This document shows positions 21,728 to 28,762 of a stretch of 44,017 nucleotides of DNA, in pieces. A model generated the notes under the pieces. That model made no database searches. It saw only the letters and a program-made list of their open reading frames with translations, and was not told where the DNA came from. Position numbers and translations under genes: made by a program. The stretch is taken from positions 1 to 44,017 of the IMG/VR virus record IMGVR_UViG_3300036845_000140; one strand, given 5' to 3'. The DNA is from a virus. Each line of letters starts with the position of its first letter. The first letter of the stretch is position 1.

Positions 21728-21870
21728 TGCGGCCTCCTGTGTTGATGACGGCCCCCTGCAGCATCTGCCGCAGCTCGGCCTTAGTTGGTTCGCTATCGAT
21801 GCCGCGCGCGATGCGCGCCTTGATGCGGACGGTCTGCCGATGACGGTCTGGGAGCAGTCGCCAAAGTAGG

Positions 21871-22629
21871 TCACCGCGCGGCCTCCCAAAGCAGGCAGTT
21901 CCGATTCCACCTGACCAGTCCGCAGACCTTCGCGCACGGCGCCAGGTCGCCGCCGGCAATCGCCTTGCCAAAGTGCTGGCAGTCGTCGCAGTCGCCCATC
22001 GAATACATGACCTCGGGGTCGCCCTTCGACCGCTTGAACGCATCCTCGACCCCCTTGGCCTTTAGGCCGCGGATCAGGATGAGGTCGGTCGGGCTCGGAT
22101 CGTCGAGGATCGGGCCGCACCACAATCGAGGCGGCGGATTGAATGTGCCGGCCTTGATCTTATTGACCGAGCGCTTGAGGCAGCGCTCGAGTGCCGGCTT
22201 TATCCTGGCCTCGTAGAACTGCGCCCGACCCCGGCCGAGCACGTCCTCGACCCCGATCTCCTCGTCGCACGTCGCAAGCCCGTGGGCCGCGCTGTAGCTG
22301 TCCGCAGGGTTGTCGCCCAGCTCGCAGCTTATCTCGGTGCCTTCGTGGCGCAGCCAGCAGCGGATGATCTGGGCGCCGGTCATGCCGGGCACACAGATCC
22401 AAAGATGCTTCGCCACCGCGCTAGTGCCCATTACCTCGGCATGGAGCTGGCGATCGATGTAGAGCTCGCTCGCGTCAACCGCGGCACCCCCGCCATACGG
22501 CACATCGTAGCTCGTGGTCGCGTTCAGCTTGCGGGTCTTGGCGATCCATCGCGAGGTGTCGGCCTCGCCCTCGATCAGTTTCAGCTCCTGGACGGTCTTG
22601 GCGTTGTGCTTGTAGTGCCCCACGCTCAC
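21871..22629 (-). CDS. Phage protein with HExxE motif and Cys-rich C-terminus, 252 aa
   Basis: The GTG at 22629 overlaps the methyltransferase stop (GTGA). A HEGTE motif near residue 97 followed by GDNPADSYSAAH could be a metal site. The last 40 residues carry CxxC (CDDCQHFG), then CAKVC and a final Cys near CLLW, a spacing reminiscent of HiPIP-like or zinc modules at the end of some phage structural proteins. Similar proteins occur in alphaproteobacterial prophages. No enzyme activity can be claimed. Confidence 0.6.
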   Translation of the reverse strand: MSVGHYKHNAKTVQELKLIEGEADTSRWIAKTRKLNATTSYDVPYGGGAAVDASELYIDRQLHAEVMGTSAVAKHLWICVPGMTGAQIIRCWLRHEGTEISCELGDNPADSYSAAHGLATCDEEIGVEDVLGRGRAQFYEARIKPALERCLKRSVNKIKAGTFNPPPRLWCGPILDDPSPTDLILIRGLKAKGVEDAFKRSKGDPEVMYSMGDCDDCQHFGKAIAGGDLAPCAKVCGLVRWNRNCLLWEAAR

Positions 22630-23534
22630 GGCCGGCACTCCATGAACGCGCCTATGAACTCGGCCGCGACTTGCGGGACGATGGCATTGCCGAGGGCGCG
22701 CAGCTTACCCACGCGAGCGGGTATCCCATGAGCCACGCGAGCGGGTATCCCATGAGCCACGCGACCCACGTCGGGTTCAGTTGCCCACCAATCACTTCCG
22801 GTAGCTGCGGCGAGTGGCCGTTCTCCTGCCTGCCCTTCCCCGATCTCCAATCCCTTGCCGCTGGCGATGGCAGCAGATAGCTCTTGGGCGGCCGGCCCGC
22901 GGTGCGCAGATGAACAGCCTTCGTGTTGGTCGCAGTCGGCGTCGGGAACATTGCCACGGCCTGCGGGAGCGGAATGCCGGTGTCCTGTGGCCGGAAAGTG
23001 CCCGTCCCGCGGCGACCATCCACTGCGGTCGGTGTGGGCCACAAACCAATACCGATCGCGCTTGTGGAGCGCGCCCACGCTTGAGGCTTCGATAGGCATT
23101 GCCCCCACGGCGTATTCCACGGCTTCCATGTTACGGCGCACAAGTGCGAGCCATGCAGCCGCGCTCGCAACCTGTTCTCCAAAGACGATTGCAGGGCGGC
23201 ACTGGCGGATGAGGCGATACCAGTCTGGCCAGAGATGCCGCTTGTCGTCGACGCCCTGCATTCCACCAGCCAGGCTGAAGGGCTGACAAGGGCACGACCC
23301 GGTCCACACGGGGCGATCGTCAGACCATCCAGCGAGCCGCAAGGCATGCGACCAACCACCGAGGCCAGCGAAGAAGTGGCACTGTCGGAACGGTCGGATG
23401 TCGTCAGGTCGAACATCCACGATGCTCCTGCGGTCCACCACACCGTTGGCGATCAGGCCCGCGTCGATCAGGTTGAGCAGCCATTGAGCCGCGTAAGGCT
23501 CGATCTCGTTGTAGTAGGCGAGACCGGCCGGCAT
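22626..23534 (-). CDS. DNA (cytosine-5) methyltransferase
   Basis: This 302-residue C5-methyltransferase has motif I (HFFAGLGGWS, residues 53-62), the catalytic Pro-Cys loop (PCQPFS, 82-87, with Cys83 as nucleophile), FGEQVAS in place of the usual ENV motif, then GALHKRDRYWFVAH and the C-terminal LRALGNAIVPQVAAEFIGAF. It would methylate cytosines in phage or host DNA, most simply to resist restriction. Its TRD-like middle (residues 165-270) is low-complexity in this frame, while the +1 frame there reads like another known methyltransferase C-terminal region. The ATG at 23534 is preferred to a TTG two codons earlier. Confidence 0.85.
   Translation of the reverse strand: MPAGLAYYNEIEPYAAQWLLNLIDAGLIANGVVDRRSIVDVRPDDIRPFRQCHFFAGLGGWSHALRLAGWSDDRPVWTGSCPCQPFSLAGGMQGVDDKRHLWPDWYRLIRQCRPAIVFGEQVASAAAWLALVRRNMEAVEYAVGAMPIEASSVGALHKRDRYWFVAHTDRSGWSPRDGHFPATGHRHSAPAGRGNVPDADCDQHEGCSSAHRGPAAQELSAAIASGKGLEIGEGQAGERPLAAATGSDWWATEPDVGRVAHGIPARVAHGIPARVGKLRALGNAIVPQVAAEFIGAFMECRP
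22711..22764 (-). repeat. 24-bp tandem duplication inside the methyltransferase gene
   Basis: The 24-base unit at 22711-22734 is repeated exactly at 22735-22758, with 6 more bases of a third copy (22759-22764). In the main frame it duplicates RVAHGIPA; in the +1 frame it duplicates WLMGYPLA. Because the unit is 8 codons long, both frames stay open. A recent slippage or duplication event is the simplest origin. Confidence 0.95.
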
Positions 23535-23586
23535 TGCCAAAACCCCGCAAATGTGCTTGCGTTTTCACCACATCGGAGGTGAGACG

Positions 23587-23823
23587 ATGAACCCACGCGA
23601 TTATCGGAACGCGGCCGAGGCGGCGTGCCTCCTGGCCGTCACCACAACCGACATCGAGAGTGCCGAGCGTCACTGGCGCAAAGCCCAGCGCCTGATCAGG
23701 CTCGCCCACGGGCTCGAATGGGCTGACGGCGAGTTGCTTAAAGCCGAGACTCGACCCGAGACAGCTCGCCCTCAATCGAGCAAAGTAAATTATGGGCCCT
23801 ATCGATATTCCTCCGCACCGTAG
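23587..23823 (+). CDS. Rightward small helical protein, 78 aa (host-type family)
   Basis: This is the only clear rightward gene inside the leftward block. GGAGGTGAGACG lies just before its ATG. The protein begins MNPRDYRNAAEAACLLAVTT and continues ERHWRKAQRLIRLAHGLE, resembling the short MNP-x-EYR helical proteins common in Bradyrhizobium genomes. It diverges from the methyltransferase start and converges with the 88-aa gene, with an 86-bp 3' overlap. Function unknown. It may come from the host. Confidence 0.6.
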   Translation: MNPRDYRNAAEAACLLAVTTTDIESAERHWRKAQRLIRLAHGLEWADGELLKAETRPETARPQSSKVNYGPYRYSSAP

Positions 23824-24004
23824 GCTCGGGCTCGATCTGGGCCGGCTGGCCGCCAACGTCGTGCGGCTCCGATCCATGGAGCATATTGCCGACCTTGATC
23901 AGCCTTGAGTGAATTTCGGCAAGCCGCTCGGTCATGTGACCGCTGTCCGAAATCAGGCTTGGCGCGGACGGGACCGCATTTGCGCTTTGGTCTGCGTAGG
24001 CCAT
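23738..24004 (-). CDS. Small helical protein, 88 aa
   Basis: The ATG at 24004 has GGAGGTGAGA in front and shares a 24-base leader with the gene at 20247. The protein is helical in the middle (MTERLAEIHSRLIKVGNMLH) and C-terminus (NIDRAHNLLCSIEGELSRVE). It is the first leftward gene after the dyad-rich non-coding region, so it probably marks the start of a transcript. The function is unknown. Confidence 0.65.
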   Translation of the reverse strand: MAYADQSANAVPSAPSLISDSGHMTERLAEIHSRLIKVGNMLHGSEPHDVGGQPAQIEPEPTVRRNIDRAHNLLCSIEGELSRVESRL

Positions 24005-24016
24005 TCTCACCTCCAT

Positions 24017-24593
24017 TGGCGTTGAAACTCGGGAAGCACGGGGAGCGGAGTTCCGCTAAGACCAACGCTCCCCGCGCAACGAGCACAGGGCGACCGGCGA
24101 ACATGAGACACCGGAAGCCCCTTGCCTCGGTTAGCGGCTAATGACCGGGAAGTCGTGACCGGCGCGTCCCCCGCATCACACACACCGAAGCCGTCTTTTG
24201 ACCCTGAGAGCGCTCTGGCCCTACCAGGGCGGAATTGGGACGCCATGCAAAATTGGTGGACGTCTCTCCGCCCTGTCACGTCTGCGGCTGTCCTCGGGCC
24301 TTCCTCATCGGACCGGTCCGACACGACAGTCTGTTACCCCTCCGACCTAGCTGGTCGACGTTCACCGTGGCATATCCACGGAGGTAGTGGTCCCAACGCT
24401 AGCGGTTCTTCGCGGTGAGCATCCCAGAGTCGAAACCCCGCAGGAGTATCAAAAAGCGAATTGTTCCGCGCTGGAACAATCTGGAACAGGAGCTGTTCCG
24501 AAGACGCGTCGGACGCAATTCCGACAATGCATTACGTAGATGTCCCCCTGTTCGCTGAATCGGTCAAGGGCGCATCCACAGCTTTATCTGCGT
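24017..24593. other. 577-bp non-coding region dense in dyads (control region or origin candidate)
   Basis: I see no gene here. Seven dyads are visible: AGCGGA-GT-TCCGCT (24044-24057), TTAG-CGG-CTAA (24131-24141), GCCCT-ACC-AGGGC (24218-24230), TCGGACC-GGTCCGA (24308-24321), CCGTGG-CATAT-CCACGG (24365-24381), ATTGTTCC-GCGCT-GGAACAAT (24460-24480) and GGAACAG-GAG-CTGTTCC (24483-24499). Two partial DnaA-box-like 9-mers (24372-24380, 24572-24580; 7 of 9 matches each) also occur. It separates early genes from the methyltransferase/late block, so promoter control, an origin or a structured RNA are all possible. Confidence 0.55.
24460..24499. promoter_or_regulatory. Paired operator-like dyads, centres 21 bp apart
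   Basis: Two perfect dyads share the half-site TGTTCC/GGAACA: arms of 8 bp around 24470 and of 7 bp around 24491. A spacing of 21 bp is two helical turns, so bound dimers would lie on the same DNA face. This is the typical layout of cooperative operators. The half-site differs from the ATTCG operators at the switch, so a different regulator, phage or host, is implied. Confidence 0.55.
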
Positions 24594-24782
24594 TCACGGC
24601 ACTTTACTGATCAACACCCCCTCGCCAGCCTCCAGACGCTGACTGATGTCATCGAACGCCACCTGGGCTGCGTATTCATCGCCACAGCGGATTTCGATCC
24701 TGACCACATCGAAAATGACGCTAATCGCCATCTTGGCTCGCGGCCCCTGTGCGACAACAGTGCGCTTATCTCCGTTGCTCAT
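24594..24782 (-). CDS. Small protein, 62 aa
   Basis: The ATG overlaps the previous stop (ATGA, 24779-24782). The sequence has a beta-alpha pattern (KMAISVIFDVVRIEIRCGDE followed by a helix). It is the last gene of the early leftward block before the non-coding region. No family is recognised. Confidence 0.65.
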   Translation of the reverse strand: MSNGDKRTVVAQGPRAKMAISVIFDVVRIEIRCGDEYAAQVAFDDISQRLEAGEGVLISKVP

Positions 24783-25402
24783 GCCGGCCTCCAGATTTCA
24801 CCCGCGCGCCGCATCTGACCCTCCCTGCCCTTCACGTCGAGCCCAAAGTGCTCCACCAGCGCATCGAGCCCCTTGATCAGCCAGGGCAGATAGCCGGTCG
24901 GGCAGCTCTCGTCGTGGACCGCCACATGGCTCACCGCCACCGCGGCCTTGTGGTCAACGTCGAGGAGGACGCGGCAGGCCTGCAGGAACGCTCGCTTGGC
25001 AGCCAGACAGGCGCAGTCATCGACCAAGCCCATCCGGCAATCGTCAGGGACGCACCCCATACCCTTGCCGCCCCCGCCGTGCTCGCTGGTCGGAGCACCG
25101 ATCGACTGCCGGTAACGCCCCACGATCACCTGGAACCGCTGGCCTGCCTCGTGCTGGTGGTCGGTGAGCACCCCGGTGAGGTTGAGCCGGCCTAGCACCG
25201 TGCACGCCTTCTCGGAGCCCCGCAGCTCCTCAGGCAACTCGGCCCGGTGCGGCTGATCCAGGCTCGCCTGCCGCCATGCCCGCTCGTGCGGCTCCAGACC
25301 CGCCATGATCGTGTCCCGGTGCTCGTCCGTTACCGGAAGCTCCACCACCCGGAGGCTCGGATTGTGCCCCTTGAACTTCCGCTTGCTCCCCGCCCTCGCC
25401 AT
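24779..25402 (-). CDS. Early-region protein of unknown function, 207 aa
   Basis: The ATG at 25402 lies 12 bases beyond a GAGGAGAGG ribosome-binding site and is preferred to longer in-frame starts. The N-terminus is basic (MARAGSKRKFKGHNPSLRVV). The middle (LPEELRGSEKACTVLGRLNL, then EAGQRFQVIVGRYRQSIG) and the end (LIKGLDALVEHFGL) match a conserved phage protein seen in rhizobial prophages, whose role is unknown. It overlaps the replication gene by 173 bp in another frame. Confidence 0.7.
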   Translation of the reverse strand: MARAGSKRKFKGHNPSLRVVELPVTDEHRDTIMAGLEPHERAWRQASLDQPHRAELPEELRGSEKACTVLGRLNLTGVLTDHQHEAGQRFQVIVGRYRQSIGAPTSEHGGGGKGMGCVPDDCRMGLVDDCACLAAKRAFLQACRVLLDVDHKAAVAVSHVAVHDESCPTGYLPWLIKGLDALVEHFGLDVKGREGQMRRAGEIWRPA

Positions 25403-26291
25403 TTCCACTGACCTCTCCTCCTCTCGGGTGGCCGGGTGGCCACTGTGTCTCGAAACTCCATCCAAAATTGCGGTCCCGCGGCGCATGCTTGCCCCTGGTC
25501 GCCTTCCAGTGCTGATCCCAGGCGGTGATTTCCTCGGAGCCGTCTTTGGCGTAGAAGCCCAATAACGGCGCGTCTTTTGGTTGATTTCCTTCGGCCTCGG
25601 CAAAGCCGTCAAAGCGGCGCTGCGACAGGAAGCGGCAGGCGTGAACAACCGGATGATCAGGCTTCGATTTCAGAAATGATTTGTAGCTGGGAAGCGCTGC
25701 ACTGGCCTTGTCGCGGCTGTGTGGGTCGAGCTTGCGCCACTCCGCAAGCGCTTGTTTTTTCGACATGACTGGCGTTCGAGGGTACGGTTTCCAAAACCGA
25801 ATATCGAAATCGTCCTCGACGCGCGTCGGGCCACTTCGCCCGACAATCTCTTCCTCTTTCTTAATCTGGCTTCTAGTATCTAGCTTCTGGGCTTTATCCC
25901 CCCAAGGAACCGGGGGGTTAACCCCCCCATTAACCGGAGCGATCAAATCAGGATTACCGCCCCGTTTTCCGTTTGCGATATTTTCATCATCGCGCGCCTT
26001 ATCCCTCCTCATTCGTCGAGAGGTGATCGCACCATCGACCATCTCAAACACGCCGCGCCGCGTCAGTTCACCAAAGGCGCCCTCTACTTCACGCGCCGGG
26101 CGACCGACTAGGCCAGCGATATCAGCCAGTGTCGGCCGCGTGCCGTCGATCGTCAGATGGCCGTAGGGCTCACCCTCGTGCATGTAGGCGATCAGGTCGA
26201 TCCAGAGCCCGCGCGCGGCCAGCGAGCACATGCGTAGACGCGGATCAGCTCGCCAGTCAGCCGGGTAGAATTTGAGCCATGGGCGCTTCAT
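25230..26291 (-). CDS. Replication initiation-type protein (DUF1376-like N-terminus), 353 aa
   Basis: The N-terminal 100 residues (LKFYPADWRADPRLRMCS, then GLWIDLIAYMHEGEPYGH, then a winged-helix-like LADIAGLVGRPAREVEGAFG) match phage replication proteins with a DUF1376-type or winged-helix DNA-binding domain. A Lys/Glu-rich linker follows, then FWKPYPRTPVMSKKQALAEW and SYKSFLKSKPDH, a C-terminal part often found in such proteins. Possible origin elements lie in the linker DNA. It starts in a TGATG overlap. The last 55 codons overlap the next gene. Confidence 0.7.
   Translation of the reverse strand: MKRPWLKFYPADWRADPRLRMCSLAARGLWIDLIAYMHEGEPYGHLTIDGTRPTLADIAGLVGRPAREVEGAFGELTRRGVFEMVDGAITSRRMRRDKARDDENIANGKRGGNPDLIAPVNGGVNPPVPWGDKAQKLDTRSQIKKEEEIVGRSGPTRVEDDFDIRFWKPYPRTPVMSKKQALAEWRKLDPHSRDKASAALPSYKSFLKSKPDHPVVHACRFLSQRRFDGFAEAEGNQPKDAPLLGFYAKDGSEEITAWDQHWKATRGKHAPRDRNFGWSFETQWPPGHPRGGEVSGNGEGGEQAEVQGAQSEPPGGGASGNGRAPGHDHGGSGAARAGMAAGEPGSAAPGRVA
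25864..25927. other. Iteron pair and G6TTAAC6 palindrome in the replication gene linker
   Basis: On the minus strand two 11-mers AGAAGCTAGAT and AGAAGCCAGAT lie 14 bp apart (25878-25888, 25864-25874). Just upstream is the perfect palindrome GGGGGGTTAACCCCCC (25912-25927). Purine-rich, AT-richer DNA follows. In lambda the origin lies within the linker of the O replication gene, so the same arrangement is possible here. Two repeats are few for an iteron origin. Confidence 0.35.
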
Positions 26292-26515
26292 CAGTTGAGC
26301 GCCTTGTTCGGTGAGCCGTCAGCCGCCACCAGCGCCTCGGCATCCTCCTGGGTGGCGACGACGCGCGAGGTGGCCGCTATCGTCACGATCAGCGTGCCAA
26401 CGTCGTTATTGTGCCAGCCGGCCTCGAACAGCACCTTGGCGGCGAGCACGAGGATTTTCGGGGCGCCGGCCCGCGTCAGGTTGGAGAGGCAGAGGTCGAT
26501 TTCCTCGCTGGTCAC
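26291..26515 (-). CDS. Small early protein, 74 aa (GTG start)
   Basis: The GTG at 26515 overlaps the stop of the methyltransferase gene (GTGA), the coupling used throughout this region, so it is preferred to the ATG at 26566. The protein reads VTSEEIDLCLSNLTRAGAPK and is helical. Its stop overlaps the start of the replication gene. The function is unknown. Confidence 0.6.
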   Translation of the reverse strand: MTSEEIDLCLSNLTRAGAPKILVLAAKVLFEAGWHNNDVGTLIVTIAATSRVVATQEDAEALVAADGSPNKALN

Positions 26516-27138
26516 GCGGCGCTCTCCGCTGCGAATTTCGTTGTTTCGTTGCCCCAGGACGTCCATCCCGGGCGCGCGGTGCGGGCGAACAGTTCAAGGT
26601 AGGGGCCGATCGCGTACTCCCTCATCCGGTCGTAAGCCTCATCCGGCTTGCGGCTGTGCTCGCGGACTGGCGAGAGGATGATTTCGCGGATCTTCTTGGA
26701 TTCCCGTCGGCAGTTGCCGCGGCGCGCCAGCAGGCAAAACTCCGCGTTCTTGCGTGTGGTCAGCCCGAGCCCGGTATGCAGATCGCCCGCGGCGGTCGGC
26801 AGCACGCGAAGCTGATTGGGATTGTGCGACCTCTTGAGCTTGACCCAGGTGAAGCCGATCGCCGAATAGCGGAAGCCCCACGCCTTGATCAGTTCGAATG
26901 CCTGCGGGAGCGTGGGCCCGGTGGTCCATAGGAACAGGTGCGCGTCCTTGGCGGCGAGCTCGCCCACTGGCATGGCGGCTATCTCCTCCGACCCCATGAC
27001 CGCGTAGTGCTTCTCGGCATCGCGCCGGGACGTCCAATTTCCGACCTGCAGCGCGGTGCGCGCGCGGAAATGCCAGGGCGGATCCGCAGAGATCAGCTTG
27101 AAATGCCCGCGCGGGAGGCCGGAGAACGGATCGGTCAT
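26512..27138 (-). CDS. MT-A70-like DNA adenine-N6 methyltransferase
   Basis: This 208-residue protein has the MT-A70 order: FKLISADPPWHF (DPPW catalytic motif near residue 19), AHLFLWTTGPTLPQAFEL, WGFRYSAIGFTWVKLKR, then GLGLTTRKNAEFCLLARRG and REHSRKPDEAYDRM, with PGWTSWGNE near the end. It should transfer a methyl group from SAM to adenine in DNA, probably to protect phage DNA. It is joined by ATGA overlap to a second methyltransferase upstream. Confidence 0.85.
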   Translation of the reverse strand: MTDPFSGLPRGHFKLISADPPWHFRARTALQVGNWTSRRDAEKHYAVMGSEEIAAMPVGELAAKDAHLFLWTTGPTLPQAFELIKAWGFRYSAIGFTWVKLKRSHNPNQLRVLPTAAGDLHTGLGLTTRKNAEFCLLARRGNCRRESKKIREIILSPVREHSRKPDEAYDRMREYAIGPYLELFARTARPGWTSWGNETTKFAAESAA

Positions 27139-27785
27139 GCGACCTCCGCATCGAACAGCGAGGCGCTCTCGTTTTCGGCCTCAGCGAGATACTTGGCGGG
27201 CTGCTCTGGTTTCCCGACCCAAGACAGGCGATGCACCTCGATCGGCCCTCGGTATGAGCGATCCCATACGAACCACGCGAACGCCATGCCGCTATTCGAT
27301 TTGCGCCCTTCCCAGCCGGCGCGGTGCATCATCGGCAGGCGCTTGCGGAACAGATGCACGCGGGCGAGGTGGCCGTTATCGAGGATCGGCGTGCGCCGGT
27401 CACTCTCCAGGAATGCGAGTCGCAGCAGCATGATGACGCGCGGGCACATATCGAGAGCGTGCGCCACAAATTCGTTGGCGATCTTGAAGGGCGGATTTGT
27501 GACGATCGCCTCAACATCGATTCGCGTCTGCCGCTCCATCAGAAAGTCAATGCGGCCTTGCGAGTTCGGACAGCCGTAATCGACAAGATCGGTCGCCCAC
27601 ACCGTATGGCCGGCGCGACGTAGGATCTTCACGATGCGCCCCGGCCCGCAGGCCGGCTCCCAAATGTGATGCGGAAGCGATTCGACGCGCAGCAATGCCT
27701 CGGTTGCGACATCGGGCGTCTCATAAAGGTCGTCCTTGCGATCGGACAGCGGTGAGCGCTGGACCTGACAGGAGTGATCGAGCAT
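27135..27785 (-). CDS. N6-adenine-type DNA methyltransferase (NPPF)
   Basis: The 216-residue protein has a SAM-binding motif I (IWEPACGPGRIVKIL) and a catalytic TNPPF loop near residue 115, as in N6-adenine or N4-cytosine enzymes. It is short and lacks a clear target-recognition domain, so it may be a solitary, relaxed-specificity methylase or act on a specific site through its C-terminus. ATG at 27785 in a TGATG overlap. Confidence 0.75.
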   Translation of the reverse strand: MLDHSCQVQRSPLSDRKDDLYETPDVATEALLRVESLPHHIWEPACGPGRIVKILRRAGHTVWATDLVDYGCPNSQGRIDFLMERQTRIDVEAIVTNPPFKIANEFVAHALDMCPRVIMLLRLAFLESDRRTPILDNGHLARVHLFRKRLPMMHRAGWEGRKSNSGMAFAWFVWDRSYRGPIEVHRLSWVGKPEQPAKYLAEAENESASLFDAEVA

Positions 27786-28009
27786 CAAGCCCTCGCCTTG
27801 GCTTGGTGGTCGATAACGTAGACGTGCTCGTACTTCGGGACGCGGGATTTCCGCTTCTGCCCTCGCACCGCCTCAGCCATTTGCTCGGGATTTGTTTCAA
27901 CCCCCAGCAATTCAAATTCAGCGATTCCAGAGCGCTCGCGCACCATGATCGAATAGCGCTTCGGGCGCTTGCCGGCGCAGAGCGCGCGATAGTCGTCCAG
28001 CGTCGTCAT
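27785..28009 (-). CDS. Small early protein, 74 aa
   Basis: The sequence begins MTTLDDYRALCAGKRPKRYS and ends with a basic region and VYVIDHQAKARA. It is coupled by ATGA to the coiled-coil gene upstream and by TGATG to the methyltransferase downstream. No domain is recognised. The compact overlaps favour a real gene. Confidence 0.65.
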   Translation of the reverse strand: MTTLDDYRALCAGKRPKRYSIMVRERSGIAEFELLGVETNPEQMAEAVRGQKRKSRVPKYEHVYVIDHQAKARA

Positions 28010-28275
28010 GCGATGACGGCCCTATCGAGGGCGAGCAGGGCACGCTGCACCGCCGGGCTATCTTCGATGATGAAAGTCAGTCGCCCGCACGGGCGAGTAA
28101 CCTCCGCAAGAAACAGCCGGATCGCCTCGTGCGCATCGGTCTCAAGCTCCTCGATCCGGCCCTCAAGCCCCTCGATTTCCGATTTCGCCTCATCCAATTG
28201 GTTCTGCGCCAAATAAAGCTCTTCCTGCAGCTTCGCGCGTTGAATTTCGAGGCGGCTCGGTACGATCTTGCTCAT
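28006..28275 (-). CDS. Coiled-coil early protein, 89 aa
   Basis: Residues 8-55 form a long helix with heptad character (IQRAKLQEELYLAQNQLDEA, then IEGLEGRIEELETDAHEAI). A short C-terminal beta-helix end follows. It is coupled by ATGA to the DnaA domain IV-like gene. It may partner that protein, but this is only suggested by position. Confidence 0.6.
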   Translation of the reverse strand: MSKIVPSRLEIQRAKLQEELYLAQNQLDEAKSEIEGLEGRIEELETDAHEAIRLFLAEVTRPCGRLTFIIEDSPAVQRALLALDRAVIA

Positions 28276-28706
28276 GCCAGCGCTCCCAATGCAGGGTCAG
28301 CGCCGATCGCGAGATCGCGGATGGCGGCAACATCGTCCGATAGCCGTTCGTCCGATTGGATCAGCCGCTCGATCTTCCGCACGCCATGCAGGATGGTGGT
28401 GTGATCGCGGCCATCCAGGAATCTGCCGATTCCCGGAAACGTGTAGGTCGTGAGCCGGTAGGCGAGGTACATCACGATATGGCGCACGCGGACCAGATCG
28501 GCGCGGTGGCGATGCGAGATGATGTCGGCAGCGCTGTAGCCGGAATGCCGGGACGCGGCGCGGACAATCGTGGCGACCGGATTGAGGCCCTTCACGAGTG
28601 GCGGTGGAGCGATTGGATCAGGCTCGGGAGGGATCGGCTCAGGCTCAGGCGGCGGCGCAATGAACCTCGTCAGAAGCGCCACGGGCGCACGGGAGGCGTG
28701 AAACAT
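28272..28706 (-). CDS. DnaA domain IV-like protein, about 144 aa
   Basis: The C-terminal half has the signature of DnaA domain IV: SHRHRADLVRVRHIVMYLAY, then FPGIGRFLDGRDHTTILHGV, then RKIERLI. This domain binds DnaA boxes. The AAA+ ATPase domain is absent, and a Pro-rich linker (PEPEPIPPEPDP) precedes it. It may recruit the phage replication origin or compete with host DnaA. The start is uncertain: the frame is open up to 28871, overlapping the previous gene. Confidence 0.75.
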   Translation of the reverse strand: MFHASRAPVALLTRFIAPPPEPEPIPPEPDPIAPPPLVKGLNPVATIVRAASRHSGYSAADIISHRHRADLVRVRHIVMYLAYRLTTYTFPGIGRFLDGRDHTTILHGVRKIERLIQSDERLSDDVAAIRDLAIGADPALGALA

Positions 28707-28762
28707 CAACAATCGGGCAAGCAGTCGGTCGCAGCGGAAAGCGTCGGGGTCGCGGTAGCTGT

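Noticed and set aside
21728-21870. Extra short gene between 21727 and 21871
   Set aside because: Two frames are open but neither has a convincing start and stop; a frameshift cannot be excluded.
21174-22043. 289-aa leftward open frame
   Set aside because: It runs across four supported genes in another frame and is Gly/Arg-rich, as expected from a shadow of GC-rich coding DNA.
24007-24324. 105-aa leftward open frame in the non-coding region
   Set aside because: Composition is not protein-like, the start lacks a ribosome-binding site, and it overlaps the start of the better supported gene at 24004.
24474-24487. LexA-like GAAC...GAAC direct repeat
   Set aside because: Alphaproteobacterial LexA boxes need GAAC-N7-GAAC. 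Here the spacer is six, and the half-sites are better explained as parts of two dyads.
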